64,000 nt of DNA. Source: Siphonodentalium dalli (taxonomy: Eukaryota > Mollusca > Scaphopoda > Gadilida > Siphonodentaliidae). The DNA lies in the NCBI GenBank assembly GCA_032622095.1, contig CP136068.1, forward strand, positions 161,527,465 through 161,591,464. Direction: 5' to 3'. The notes below the pieces were generated by a model that did not search any database, had not been told where the DNA came from, and saw only the letters and a list, made by a program, of their open reading frames with translations. The position numbers and the translations under genes were made by a program. Below are positions 1 to 11,022 of the stretch, piece by piece; the first letter of the stretch is position 1; every line of letters starts with the position of its first letter.

Positions 1-342
1 CTGATGCAACAACCACAACCGCTGAGGTAACAATCACAACAGCAACAAACACCACAGTTGTTACAACAACCACCACCGCTGCGACAACAACCACCACCGC
101 TGTGACAACAACCACCACCGCTGCGACAACAACCACCACTGCGATAACAACCACCACCGCTGCGGCAGCTGCAGCAGGTGCGGTAACCACCACACCAGCC
201 GCCACAATAACCACAACAGCCGCTGCAACAACCACAACCGCTGCGACAACCACCACAACCGCTGCAGAAACAACCACAACATCCGCCACAACAACCACCA
301 CCGCTACAGTAGCAGTCACAACAACTACACCAAATCCTGCAG
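1..342 (+). CDS. Thr/Ala-rich mucin-like exon of a secreted or membrane lectin gene (5' partial)
   Basis: The frame is open from position 3 to the end of the exon and encodes runs of TTTT and TTTTTAA with almost no charged residues. This composition is typical of O-glycosylated mucin-like stalks. The exon ends in CCTGCAG followed by the donor GTATGT at 343, leaving one base (phase 1) that completes a GAT (Asp) codon with the EGF exon at 10,794. The upstream part of the gene, including any signal peptide, lies outside the window. I infer an extracellular linker joining upstream domains to the EGF and lectin domains. The tract is itself a degenerate ACAACC-type repeat, so its length is probably polymorphic. 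The reverse strand also reads open, but that frame is only a Leu/Trp-rich shadow of the repeat. Confidence 0.75.
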
Positions 343-3300
343 GTATGTAATGACGTAATGTGCCACTGTCAATAATAGTACGTAGGGTCAGGGTCAGTAA
401 GTTAACAACACCAATAATATATTTATTTAATTTGATTCATCGATAATCTACGTCGCAGTACTGAGTGGTCGCAGTTCGAGATTGCATGTTTTATGACTTT
501 TGTGAGCCAATATAGCAATAAACATTTAATTTAATGACCGGGAGAAATTATATGAAAGTATGCGACGCAAAGCAAAATCGCACACAAAGACACTAAACTC
601 TTATAATTTCGAGTTGGAACCTTCATCTGCTGTGAAATGCATTGTCAAGGGACAATTATTAACTATGAAATATATTACCTGCACGTTTATTGTTCAATGT
701 TATACATTTCCCTGTCACAACAACAAAACGTTCCCAGGTTTTGTACGGGTGTAATATGATCTCTACGGGCGTATATATAGAGTAGAAATTTATGGAATGA
801 TCGAGTCGGTATAATGGTTCTTGACACGGACTTACTAACGTGATATCGTGAACGGGTAAAACAACTCCTGTACTAATTGTCTGGAGAAACAAGTGATGTC
901 GTTCGCACTGTGTGAGCGAGAACCTGTGTGATTGTATGTATGGTTACTCAGAAGATGTGAGCGTGTTATATTATGAAAATAAACCTCCTCGTGTAGGATA
1001 TTTTCTATTATATTTTTCATCGCAGCATTTTAGATTAAATGTCTTCAGAAATTCCTCGCGATATAATTATTTATTTATCTAATTTTGCAGCATGAATGCG
1101 TTCTGATCCGTTGCTTTTTTAACACGTTTTTGAGGAGTTCGGTCATTGTGAACTTAGTATTCACAGCATACTCACTCAGATGTCTTCTTTTCCAAAAGCA
1201 TCGCCTTTTCAAAAACAATCCGATTTAACGCAAAACAGAACGCATGTCGCATGATGAATCAGAAACATGTCGGGAGAAATTGTTGGTATGAAATGATTTG
1301 CTAACAAATTAAAAAATATATTCTATAAACGAAGACGTTTATGCTTCCCTAAATATATTTAGCCGTACTTACAATCACGCAGGTTCTCGCTGTTTTGAGT
1401 TCAAATCAGTCTGCCAGATGGTATGTCTCTCTATCTGAGTCCCCCCTGTTCAAGTGTTTCTGCTAGTCTGCTATGATAATCCAACAAGCGATTTGAAAAA
1501 GCCCATGTCTGTATGAAATATTAAAGAACATATATATTTTTGAATTAAAATTAAATAATGGCTGCGCTGGATTTTGCAAAATGACGCGAATAGCAAACTT
1601 GATTATCGTTGATTTGTCATTACTAATGCGACCAGTATCTAATATTTACAATATAGAATGAATTTGAATGTATTATGCACATAATGGCCTTTCCTGGATA
1701 TGTTCAGAATATCAGATCACCGCGAAATGACAACAGAAAAAATATCAGCATGAGTTTTCCCGAACAGCACCGCATCAATCCATCAGGACCCACCAGTGTC
1801 ATAGCAAATTAGCAGGACCACTTACGTTGGGTGTGACTGCAGTGATCATGCTGGGCAAAACACTTTTGGCGAATATTTTGTGCAATTCTGATTATCTTTG
1901 GCCGAATTATATCCTCATTTCCTGGTCTCATAATGAATGATTATTTTGTTTTATTTAACATCTACCATTCTACATAATTATGTCCATACCTTTAAATAAC
2001 GTGTCTAGGCCATTGTTTTGTGACAACATACCACTACCCACCATCTGCCTTTCAGCCTTATGGCAGAAACAGGATTCATTAGTGTTAATCCCACATACCG
2101 TTTCATTGCATGCGGTGGCACATTGTTTAATAGTGCACTGCCATGGGTGCCGTTTGTTACCCATTAAGCTGTATCACATAATCAATTAGCAGATGATCAT
2201 ACTATACATTTTATTCTCGCTACCATTACAAACTCACTTTGGTTTTTAATTAGATTTGAGATTTTGGGCTAAACAGAACTGTGACAAACAGTTTGGCCAA
2301 TGAATTATTTGTCGGCCGTTTACGAAAACAAAATCGTCCATTTGCCAATATGTCCTATGGCAGCGTGAACAGGGGTGTGAGTCTCACGCGTTGTTCACAC
2401 TTTGTGTCTGATAGATTTTCTGCAAAATCATTCATCCAAATCATATAATTTAGTCTAAGTGTGTTCACACTCAGGGACATTGCTAGAGGGTCTCCTTCCG
2501 GGTGATGTCTGCATTGTCCTTACGGGGTGCTGTCCGCCTTGTCCTTTCGGGGTCCTTTCCGCCTTGACATTTCCAACTGTACACCTTGAACCAGGCAGAA
2601 ATTTCCAAGTGCAATGAATTCCATGTGCACCCCCTTCGGTTGGACTTTACCGACTGTACCTTAAACCTTGCTTGCTGAATAACAAATGTTTCTCGTAGCT
2701 CTGTTTATATGAACGCCAAACGAAATTAATTACTCCTGTATGCACTGAGTAATATGCGATATTTTGGTGACGTCACAAGTCACGAGTCAAAACATCAACG
2801 AACCAGCTGATAGGCAGAAAGATGGAATCGCAGTGCATTCTCATAAAATATAATAAAAACCAAAGTAAAACGGTAAAAACAAATTCAGGAAATAGTTGTT
2901 GTGTTATTGGATGTTCCAATAGACTTGAACATATTTAGAATAAGATAGGATTGGACAGCAAATATATGATATACGCTGAAATATTGTGAGCGACGGATAT
3001 TTGAAATTATAACCAAAGAATAAAAGATCGACCTTTGTTTTGAAAGTTCAAATTTTATCGCAAAATGGTGTGATAATTACAAACTTTTCCGACTTCGTTT
3101 GCGTACCTTTCCATCATTGAAACTTCCATCATTTCCACTGTGCATATAGCACCGCTGTAAATTTTTATATATAGAGCTGGCTTTGTTTTGTTTTTTTATT
3201 TTTCATTTGTAAATTTTGTCGCTACTATATTTATTCGCCTAGAAATCTTTGAGTTTCTACTCCCGTTTCTCACGAGCAAAGGGCGCCAAGACATTCAACC

Positions 3301-4527
3301 GAGGCCAAACGGGTGCGACAGTGCATGTTTTCCTGCACATGGCATAATTCAGATTATTGCTGTGAAGCATTGATGATAGAGCAAAAGCTAACAACTAATC
3401 AGTCAAATAATATTTGATTGACAAATATTTTGTTCATAGAGTTAAAATAGTCTATGAAATGAGAAATTGAGTAAACGTTTCCTTTACCCAACTTGCTGTT
3501 CAATCAAATAAGTTACTAGAATATTCGAATAGTATTATAAATTTCAACTTTGAAACCAATAAACAAATGTACTTGCCACAAAAAGACTTACTCGAGTAAC
3601 TGTTTAAGTATGGAACAATACAGAGCGTTTATTGTTAGTATATTGCCGATATCGCTGGTTATCGTATGAATAAAGAGCAATTATTTAACTTTTTTGTGAA
3701 AACGAATTGGAAATTTGCTGACTGCCATTTTGTTACCAAAGTATAGATATAAGGCTTACATAAAACTGTAGATTGGCAGTTAGTTTTTTGTTTATCTTGT
3801 ATCTCCTTTGAAATCACATATACAGACTTCGGAAGTTCAAACGCCGGTACCAGGTGAATTAAACTAGGCCCCAATCGAAAAAATAATATAATATGGGGTA
3901 TTTGCCGCTCATACATGATCCATGTCATATATTTGGCTCATGTTCAATATTAATCAGTCATCTGCGTGTAACGGAACAATACACGCAGTTAAATCTAGAG
4001 AATATTATATTCGGCGTTAGGGGTAGTTTACATTGCTGTAGATCTATATACAGATCTGGGTGGAGTCACGTGTCGCAGATTACTGTGATCACAACATGAT
4101 TACTGATAATGAACGCGCGCTCATCAGTATACTCTGGTAATTGACAATCCACTATGAGTCGTGTCAGTTTAGGCCAGACAAAAAAAAAATAATCAACTGT
4201 CAGCAGACCAAAGCAGTTTATTCTTACACCAGTTGATAATGGTTATGCTATGCTTTTGCGGTCGCCCTGCATGTTGTTCATTGAGTGTACTAAGGTATTA
4301 CCAAACTCCAAGAAGAACAAATATTAATACGATACACTGTATAGTAAACACTTTACTTTAAGTACTTTGTCACCACACGCACCGGAACACGGGTTCTCGC
4401 TTACACAGTGTGAAATACATGGGTTGAAATGACAAAGAAAGATTAAGCACATGCATTCGCGAAGCCCGAGTAACAATTAATCAAATAAGATTTGTCTGTC
4501 GCAATGCCCCGGCGTTGACCGTGACTA
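343..4527. other. First part of lectin intron 1; no gene recognised
   Basis: AT-rich intron sequence with stops in all frames at short intervals. Open frames do not exceed about 90 codons and show no recognisable domain. A short GC-richer stretch near 2,490-2,650 has repeated 'cggggt' and 'ccgccttg' phrases, but no coding signal or matching end was found. Confidence 0.5.
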
Positions 4528-5953
4528 AGGGTCTATTCTCATTGCACACGCGCGTGCGATTAATCGCAGCGTTTTTTAAGGTCGAGCGGCTCTATATGGG
4601 TGTTCGATGGCATTCCTTCCTCCCACTGCTATATAAGAGTTCCCCCAATAGGAGTGGGGGTCTGACAAACACATTCACACACAGGTCTAGGGTAGGTTGG
4701 AGGATGATAAAGTACTTTCGGTTGGGGGTGACCACATACGTATACAGGCCTATATATGCTGACACATTAACTTTAATTTTCCTCAGTTAGATTTACTCAG
4801 GTATAAGTTGAGTATAACGAGCCATGCCATCAAAATGACATAAGTTTTGAGGACACAATTATATATCTAGCTAATTATAATTAGAAATAGAGGGTTCCAT
4901 TCCGTGTAGTTGGGCATAAATATGCATATTTTATTCCAGCTTGAAACATATATAACACTATATAATACGATCACAACCCAGATTACAGGAGTTTTATGTA
5001 TATAATTGTTATTATCACTCAAGATTATCAAAAGTGTACGATTCAAGTGGTTGAATTTGATCTTTCAACATTTTACCTTATAGTTAGCTATAGGTCTGAC
5101 AAAAATCGTCTTTCTGAATAAAGCTCATTTAAAACATTTGTACTCAAACATATGATATCCAGTAAAAATTATGGGGAAAGAGGGGATGAGACCCCAATTT
5201 GTTGGGAGAAAAACAAATAGATTTGCATGTAGGGAGGATGGTAGACCCATGGTTGGGAGGGATTTTTATGTTCAACCCTGTGTATGAACGTTTTTTTTCT
5301 TCAGACCCCCTCCCCCATCATCGAGTGCTCATTTGTATAGCCGCTGGCAACAGCGACAACGCGGTACTATAATTGACGAACCACCATTCAAATAGAATAA
5401 GTGCTGGGACTCAGAATTCGACCTTAAGAGTCACACACGCATCGTTTCGGGTCGAATTATGTCGCCAGGACGCCGTTCGCATGCATAAGCGATTGATTTC
5501 AATTTGATCGCCATTGGCGGCTTATCATCAGTGATCGCACATGCTAAACGGCACATTATTATCAATTATATATTCACAATCTTGGGTACAGTGTTGCGCG
5601 AGACTGACAGGTAATATAATTCGACTGAATTCTACAAAAATCACCATTGATGCTAGCTATACGTTGGGATCTTCTTTCCAAGCCATTTCCTTTCCGTACT
5701 TCATTTATTATTTTATCGCCCATCAGTTATGAGAATGACTGTACCCGGATAGTATATGTGACCGAGTGAACCATGCCATTCTCTGTAACGGCTATCTCGA
5801 TGACGAGGTTGATTGCATAAGATGATTGGTCACGAATAGGACGTGATTGTTTGAGGAAGGTAATTGATCACGAATCGCTCTGTGTTATGTTAACACGCAC
5901 CTTAAAAAACGCTGCGATTAATCGCACACGCGTGTGCAATGAGAATAGACCCT
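4528..5953. mobile_element. 1.43-kb non-autonomous DNA transposon with 55-bp terminal inverted repeats and TA flanks
   Basis: The sequence at 4,528-4,582, starting AGGGTCTATTCTCATTGCAC, recurs in reverse complement at 5,899-5,953 with one visible mismatch (CGCGCGTG against CGCGTGTG). Both ends are bordered by TA, at 4,526-4,527 and 5,954-5,955, as expected for a TA target duplication of the Tc1/mariner type. That superfamily assignment is inference. The interior encodes no recognisable transposase; its open frames are under 100 codons. It therefore appears to be a long MITE-like derivative. The near-identity of the termini suggests a fairly young insertion in lectin intron 1. Confidence 0.7.
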
Positions 5954-6117
5954 TATAACGGATACGATTTTTGCTCACACGACCGAATACCGTTTTCTTT
6001 CTGTGTGCATTTCTATGTCAATCCGTTTACGCTATTATCATGTCACCTGGTTGGATCGACCAATGAGGACGCTCCGTTGGTAGAAGCATATCAGGAGACA
6101 TGGGGTCGTCATCTTTG

Positions 6118-6154
6118 TAGCCCGTCCCATATGGAATCCATATGGGACGGGCTA
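6118..6154. other. 37-bp perfect hairpin (18-bp stem)
   Basis: TAGCCCGTCCCATATGGA is followed by a single A and then by its exact reverse complement. A partial third copy of the CCCATATGG core follows at about 6,159. It could be a small fold-back insertion or a cruciform-prone site. No gene context explains it. Confidence 0.7.
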
Positions 6155-6556
6155 GGTTCCCATATGGGGTCGATGTCCGCCATTTTGTTTTTCATGGAAC
6201 TCTGCCGCCTCGGGTATATTTTCGGTGTATTTTGGCACCAAGAAAAGGGATATCTGTCGGAAATCAAGTTCTGTTAATTTAAAGACATAGTACCATATAC
6301 CAAAACCTGCATGTGATATATTTGAGAAATTCTAAACACTCATAAATTAACTATCAAACTCAAGTTTGTTGTCCTGCTTCTGGTGATTAGCCATTGACTC
6401 AATGCGTTGACGTTCAACGCCCATGACGCGTCACTGTGACGTTACACAAGTTAATAGCCATAGACAAAAATTTACTTACTGGCAGGTAATCAACTTCGTA
6501 TAAGTAATTCAAATTCTCACACGGAAAACATGATATGTGGGTGACATGATAAAATC

Positions 6557-6696
6557 GTTACAGGGCTCGTTGTTGCCGGCTACGGTGACATATGAGGCTC
6601 AGCGAGATTAATATCGGGCTCGGCTAGCGCCTCGCCCGATATTAATCTCACTTCGCCTCATATGACACCGTATCCGGCAACAACTCGCCCTGTAAC
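6557..6696. repeat. 140-bp fold-back element
   Basis: GTTACAGGGC at the left and its reverse complement at the right bound a nearly continuous inverted repeat. It includes CATATGAGGC and GATTAATATCGGGC, each with mirrored partners, and has a short loop near 6,630. It looks like a fold-back MITE in lectin intron 1. No target duplication was identified. Confidence 0.7.
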
Positions 6697-6909
6697 TTAT
6701 AGTATGGGTGTAGAACTGTATAGAGATCTACAGCAATGTAAACCCACCCTTATGCGAATGAATGATACTTTAAATTAATGCATATAAATGGAGAATTTGA
6801 CAATGTGAATGGGCAAACTTACAAGAAAGACAACTTAATACATAAACTTCTCGGTTCGTAGATATTGGATTATCCGAGCGAAGTTACCAAATACAAAACA
6901 ATAACAAGT

Positions 6910-6937
6910 TGACGTGGATATGATCATATCCACGTCA
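6910..6937. other. 28-bp perfect palindrome
   Basis: TGACGTGGATATGA is immediately followed by its exact reverse complement and then by a T run (GTTTTTTTT). On RNA this would be a strong loop-less stem followed by U residues. Function unknown. Confidence 0.7.
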
Positions 6938-7052
6938 GTTTTTTTTACAAACAAATAATTTAATATGTCAATGTAAGAAATGTGCAATAAATATTTCAAA
7001 TATCAGACTAAAGTTTAGCATGTTTTGTGAGAAGGAATTGTGTGTTCATGTG

Positions 7053-7762
7053 CTAATCTATACACCGCTGGCACTTTTTTATATCGTATGTGACTACCAG
7101 CAACAATAGCATGTGTTCGCGTGACGTCATTGTTTGTATACAAAGATATCGCCTATATACGGGAAGACTCGTTGACGTTCCACGAGGACTACATACGTTC
7201 ATATACAGAACGCATTCGTTGTCGATGCGTTCCCGATTATCCAGTCGAACATAATTTCGTTTTCGGTGTGACATACGTTATGTACATAAACATAGAGAAA
7301 ATGTGGTTCCCTGGGTACCAAAAACTGGTTTTCAGGTGTGTCACAGTAGATGAACTAAACGAAGAACCAAACTCGCAGAAAACCGAAACAAAGGAAATGA
7401 AGTCCCAAACACACATGTTTTGGTTCTTTATGAAGAACCAAAATAAAGAACCAAATCAAGTATGCAACAGACATTCTGTTTCCGCGTGGAATCAAACTTG
7501 TTTCTATATGTTATCCTGAGGGGAGAACCAATGTGACCTACTTTGGTTCTCTATATAGTTCCCCGGATAGAATTAGAACATGGAACCAAATAGTGCTTCT
7601 GATTTGGCGATACGCCCTATTGACGTATTAGTAAATTCACTAATCAAAACATTTGACTTTGAAATCACTTCACTTGTTATTAGCCTGGTCAACGATTTAA
7701 TGCGTGAGCGGAATGAGGCGATTTATTCAACTGATCGTCACATCATGCCCACTCAACCATAG
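7053..7762. other. Unassigned intronic segment with repeated GAACCAAA motifs
   Basis: From about 7,300 to 7,590 the phrase GAACCAAA and its complement TTTGGTTC recur many times, suggesting an old internally repetitive transposon piece. Open frames of 132 and 60 codons cross it but have no recognisable domain. They are not called as genes. Confidence 0.35.
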
Positions 7763-8024
7763 CAAAATTGAAGCATGCCCATCACTGACCAAACCAGGCC
7801 ACCGACATGTGTATGCACCTTGATGTATATCGAATATATTTATATTTATGTTACTATTGTTGTGTTGTTTATACACATGTGGTTGTCTTATTTGCTATGC
7901 ATTATTTAATGGCCATACATTTACTTCTCTTCGAGTGACTAGTATGTTGCTACGACAGAAGAATTAAATGTTCTTTGGTTCATTAAATACCTACTAGGAA
8001 ACAAATATGAGTGTTTGTGGAAAC

Positions 8025-8269
8025 AATGACCCGCGACTATGTGTAGGTTATAATGACCCGCGACTATGTGTAGGTTATAATGACCCGCGACTATGTATAG
8101 GTTATAATGACCCGCGACTATGTATAGGTTATAATGACCCGCGACTATGTATAGGTTATAATGACCCGCGACTATGTATAGGTTATAATGACCCGCGACT
8201 ATGTGTAGGTTATAATGACCCGCGACTATGTATAGGTTATAATGACCCGCGACTATGTGTAGGTTATAA
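8025..8269 (+). repeat. 27-bp minisatellite, nine copies, frame-preserving
   Basis: Nine head-to-tail copies of a 27-bp unit containing AATGACCCGCGACTATGT, differing only at a G/A site (GTGTAGG or GTATAGG). Because 27 is a multiple of three, the array is open and would encode a 9-residue repeat NDPRLC(V/I)GY within a possible 90-codon frame from 8,007 to 8,279. No splice context or domain supports translation, so it is annotated as a minisatellite. The uniform copies suggest recent expansion. Confidence 0.85.
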
Positions 8270-8932
8270 GCACATTTGATGTGTCTTTGTTTATTAATGT
8301 TCTATTAGTTCGTAAATACCTTATACCATATAACATATAATCGTTTAAAATTGATATCACACGATGTTTGTTCGCCGAATAGACCCCGAAGATGGAAGAT
8401 GTTCTGATGTCTGAAGGAGATATCAAATATTTTAATACAGTTATTGTTCCATTCTGGTCCTCTTAATTGAGATATGAGCAAAATAGTTAAAGCCCGCCAT
8501 CAATCAAATGATCAGAGTCTATACATATGACTCGAAGCAGATTGTGTGCATTGGTATTTCAAAGGAATGTCGACTGATTAAGACTTTCTCATATCATCTT
8601 AATCACAAACGCGTAGACATATATCGTTAAATTTTAGACTAGTACATTTAAGTCAGGCCGTTGCAGAAGCCACTTATCGCTATGCGTAGCAGAAAATTAT
8701 ATAACCAAGCCGCAATATTAAGGCGATTGTATTTAAATAAATATCATTGTATTAGCTAACCTGCTAGCATCTGTTAAGTACATATCAGAATGAACGTGAA
8801 ACATGAGTTCATGACATCTTGGTTGAGGTCCTGGACACGAATCAGGGTTTTCCATGATTGCAGACCGCGGACTGGGTCATCCGGGATCAGAACAATGAGT
8901 GTTTATCAATATTTTCTCGTGTGTGCTATATA

Positions 8933-9021
8933 TAGACACCTCGTTGGTATTGGGTATGCGGGAGAACAAGGGGGTTGTTTCTCTCGCATACCTCGCATAC
9001 GCAATACCAACGAGGTGTCTA
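8933..9021. repeat. 89-bp fold-back
   Basis: TAGACACCTCGTTGGTATTG at the left is mirrored by CAATACCAACGAGGTGTCTA at the right. A second inner pair (GTATGCG/CGCATAC) surrounds an 'acaagggggttg' loop. Frames open on both strands here merely reflect the symmetry. Confidence 0.75.
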
Positions 9022-9652
9022 TCTTACTTAGAACAATTACAACCGTCTGGTGTTTCAAGATGTTACAATCCAGATACCAGAAAGGCACAAATCATGGTTA
9101 TTTTATCTTATAAACTTTGAAAAATTACATTCATTAATTAAATTAGCCCTGCACGAGCCCCATCTTGCAATTATCAATGTCGGTAATAACTTATCCCACG
9201 CTTCAGTGTAATTAGTTAATAGTTGTCATGTGCATTGGCCCACTGAAGGTCTCCAAATAGCTAATAATTTCCATATCACCGTTTGAGAAGATGGAACTGT
9301 TGCCTGTAGCATAGAGTGAAACTCAGTAACAGTATACAGCCGTCAAAATACTACCCGGCGTGCATTGGGAAAGTAAAGACTGATATACCAAGACAGGCGA
9401 GCGACGAATCCCAAAGTCGCGTATTCAGAAGTAAAACTGCACGAATGTGAACATGCATGACATTGGGGTGAAATGAGCATGACTGTTGACTCGACCACAC
9501 TCAGTATTCGCAAGTGGAACTTAAAGTTGGTTATAACATTCTAGATAATAAATGGTTGACATATATTGTCAAAACTAATTCGCTATACTTGACAGTGCTA
9601 TGTTCGTCCAGTGAATATTTCAAGTCCACTTTTCTGAATGTTCTGTGTTAGC

Positions 9653-9779
9653 GTTTTCTAAATGGGGATATATTAGTATTTTTTCTAAATGGGGATATAT
9701 TAGTATGTTTGCTAAAGGATATTAGTATGTTTTCTAAAAGGATATTAGTATGTTTTCTAAAAGGATATTAGTATGTTTT
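9653..9779. repeat. Short tandem array, about 22-26 bp per unit, five copies
   Basis: Repeated units of TTTTCTAAA-AGGATATTAGTATG; the first two are longer and carry TGGGGATATA. Ordinary intronic minisatellite with unit-length variation. Confidence 0.75.
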
Positions 9780-10336
9780 AGTGTAACATTATCTCCCAAG
9801 TTCCACCCTATTAATCGCGGCGACTGGAATAGGGACATTGGCATAATGTGTAATTGATCAAAGCGCTTGATATATGGGTGTGACAATTCGATATCACGGA
9901 TATCCAACTGCAATATTCATCCGTAATATCTGAACACATCATGCAAAATTATAGATATCTTGAATGCATTAAACTTTTCTGAAAAGAGCCTTCAGAATTG
10001 CCGTTTTACCGAAGGCTGAACTTTAGAACTAGTGAGTATATATTGATTGTTACACGATAACTTCGTTAGTCAAAACGAACTCTTAAAATGATTAGCTTGT
10101 CTGCATTTACTCCAACACAATATTTAAAGCACATGAAAGCGCCATGCACTTCGAAGTATCATTGTTACGTCCATAAGAGTTGTCATTATAGCATACCAAT
10201 AATAGAGAATAAGTGAGTAGTTTGTCACCCCCTCAAACTGACGGGCCGAATTCTTAGCAGCAATAGGCGTGCAATTGTGTTAAGACGATAAGCTCCTTTA
10301 ACGATACAACATTTTGGAAATTCTTATACTATATAA

Positions 10337-10574
10337 CTATACAAAGAATTTGTCACTTCGTGAGGGGGGGTCAGTCATGTAGCTGTGGGGTACCCGTTTG
10401 GTGATTCCAACTTGATGCATAACTGTACTCCCTTGATTCAGACCGAAATCCTTGGTCCAGTAAATTCCATTTGCATCCATGGGCTGAAAGTTTCCAACAG
10501 CTACTTCGTGTTTCCGAAATGTTGACCATTCCCAACCGAATCGCTGTGCTGCAAAACTATCTGGCCACTTGAAT
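10337..10574 (-). CDS. Exon 2 (terminal) of a small unassigned gene nested antisense in the lectin intron
   Basis: Read on the minus strand, the exon follows an acceptor (TTAACACTTTTAG at 10,587-10,575). It continues one codon from exon 1, then runs open for 78 residues and ends in TAG at 10,339-10,337. The product is rich in aromatic and charged residues: FKWPDSFAAQRFGWEWSTFR, then HEVAVGNFQPMDANGIYWTK, and a tail ending DPPSRSDKFFV. It has no transmembrane segment or signal peptide and no enzyme motif that I recognise. Small W/F/Y-rich proteins of this kind occur among axonemal microtubule inner proteins, but that is a guess from composition only. The gene lies between the mucin and EGF exons of the lectin gene on the other strand. 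Confidence 0.6.
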
Positions 10575-10679
10575 CTAAAAGTGTTAACAAAAGGAGGAAA
10601 ACAAGTTGGCCTAAAATATAAAATGTTACATTAACTAATGGATGGAAACATAATAATTGAACCTAGTTTTTGGCATTAC
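10575..10679 (-). other. 105-bp intron of the nested antisense gene
   Basis: On the minus strand the donor is GGGAAG|GTAATG at 10,680/10,679 and the acceptor is ACTTTTAG|ATTC at 10,575/10,574. Splicing joins AG of exon 1 to A of exon 2, restoring an Arg codon and one continuous 92-codon frame (stop included). Confidence 0.55.
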
Positions 10680-10717
10680 CTTCCCATCTGCTGTTGAATT
10701 GGACATTTAGTGATCAT
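10680..10717 (-). CDS. Exon 1 (start exon) of the small nested antisense gene
   Basis: The minus-strand ATG is at 10,717-10,715, with an in-frame TAA upstream, so this is the likely start if no further 5' coding exon is spliced in. It encodes MITKCPIQQQMG plus the first two bases of an Arg codon. Spliced to 10,574-10,337, the product is 91 aa. The start codon lies only 76 bp from the acceptor border of the plus-strand EGF exon at 10,794. The promoter or 5' UTR of the small gene therefore probably overlaps that exon in antisense. Exon 1 was too short to stand out as an open frame and was found by matching splice signals and frame. Confidence 0.5.
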
Positions 10718-10793
10718 GTTGGCCAAAGTTTAGGAAAGAAAGCCTGTTTTAGAGAGATATTGTATGAATGGTACTAATGTCCTGTCTTTTCAG

Positions 10794-10910
10794 ATATCAA
10801 TAAATGTGCCCCATCGCCGTGTTTGCATGGAAGTACATGTACAGACAACGGGGACGGATATACCTGTCAATGTACTGATTCATACACTGGAATCAATTGT
10901 GAAACAAGAG
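10794..10910 (+). CDS. EGF-like domain exon of the lectin gene
   Basis: A TGTCTTTTCAG acceptor precedes the exon and AGAG|GTGAGT ends it; it is phase 1-1 and 117 bp long. With the G carried from the previous exon it reads DINKCAPSPCLHGSTC, then TDNGDGYTCQC and a C-terminal TGINCETR. This gives the six cysteines of an EGF domain in the order C-x4-C-x5-C-x8-C-x1-C-x8-C. The leading DxN and the later aromatic residue resemble a calcium-binding EGF, but Lys replaces the usual Glu/Gln before the first Cys, so calcium binding is uncertain. Symmetric phase-1 exons are the classic mobile extracellular module. It sits between the mucin-like stalk and the lectin domain. Confidence 0.9.
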
Positions 10911-11022
10911 GTGAGTAACGAACATCATGTACATGTAAGGGAAGTCGTGTAATGACATGTATACTGCACAACATGAACGCATGCAAAGTTCCATGCCTGA
11001 ATAATGTATCACAATTGGCTTT

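Noticed and set aside
61-294. Trp/Leu-rich minus-strand frame opposite the mucin exon
   Set aside because: Complement of ACAACC repeats; the plus strand has the splice donor and joins in frame to the EGF exon.
8025-8269. CRISPR array
   Set aside because: Units are contiguous without unique spacers; the same holds for the 31-bp array at 35,290. The DNA is eukaryotic.
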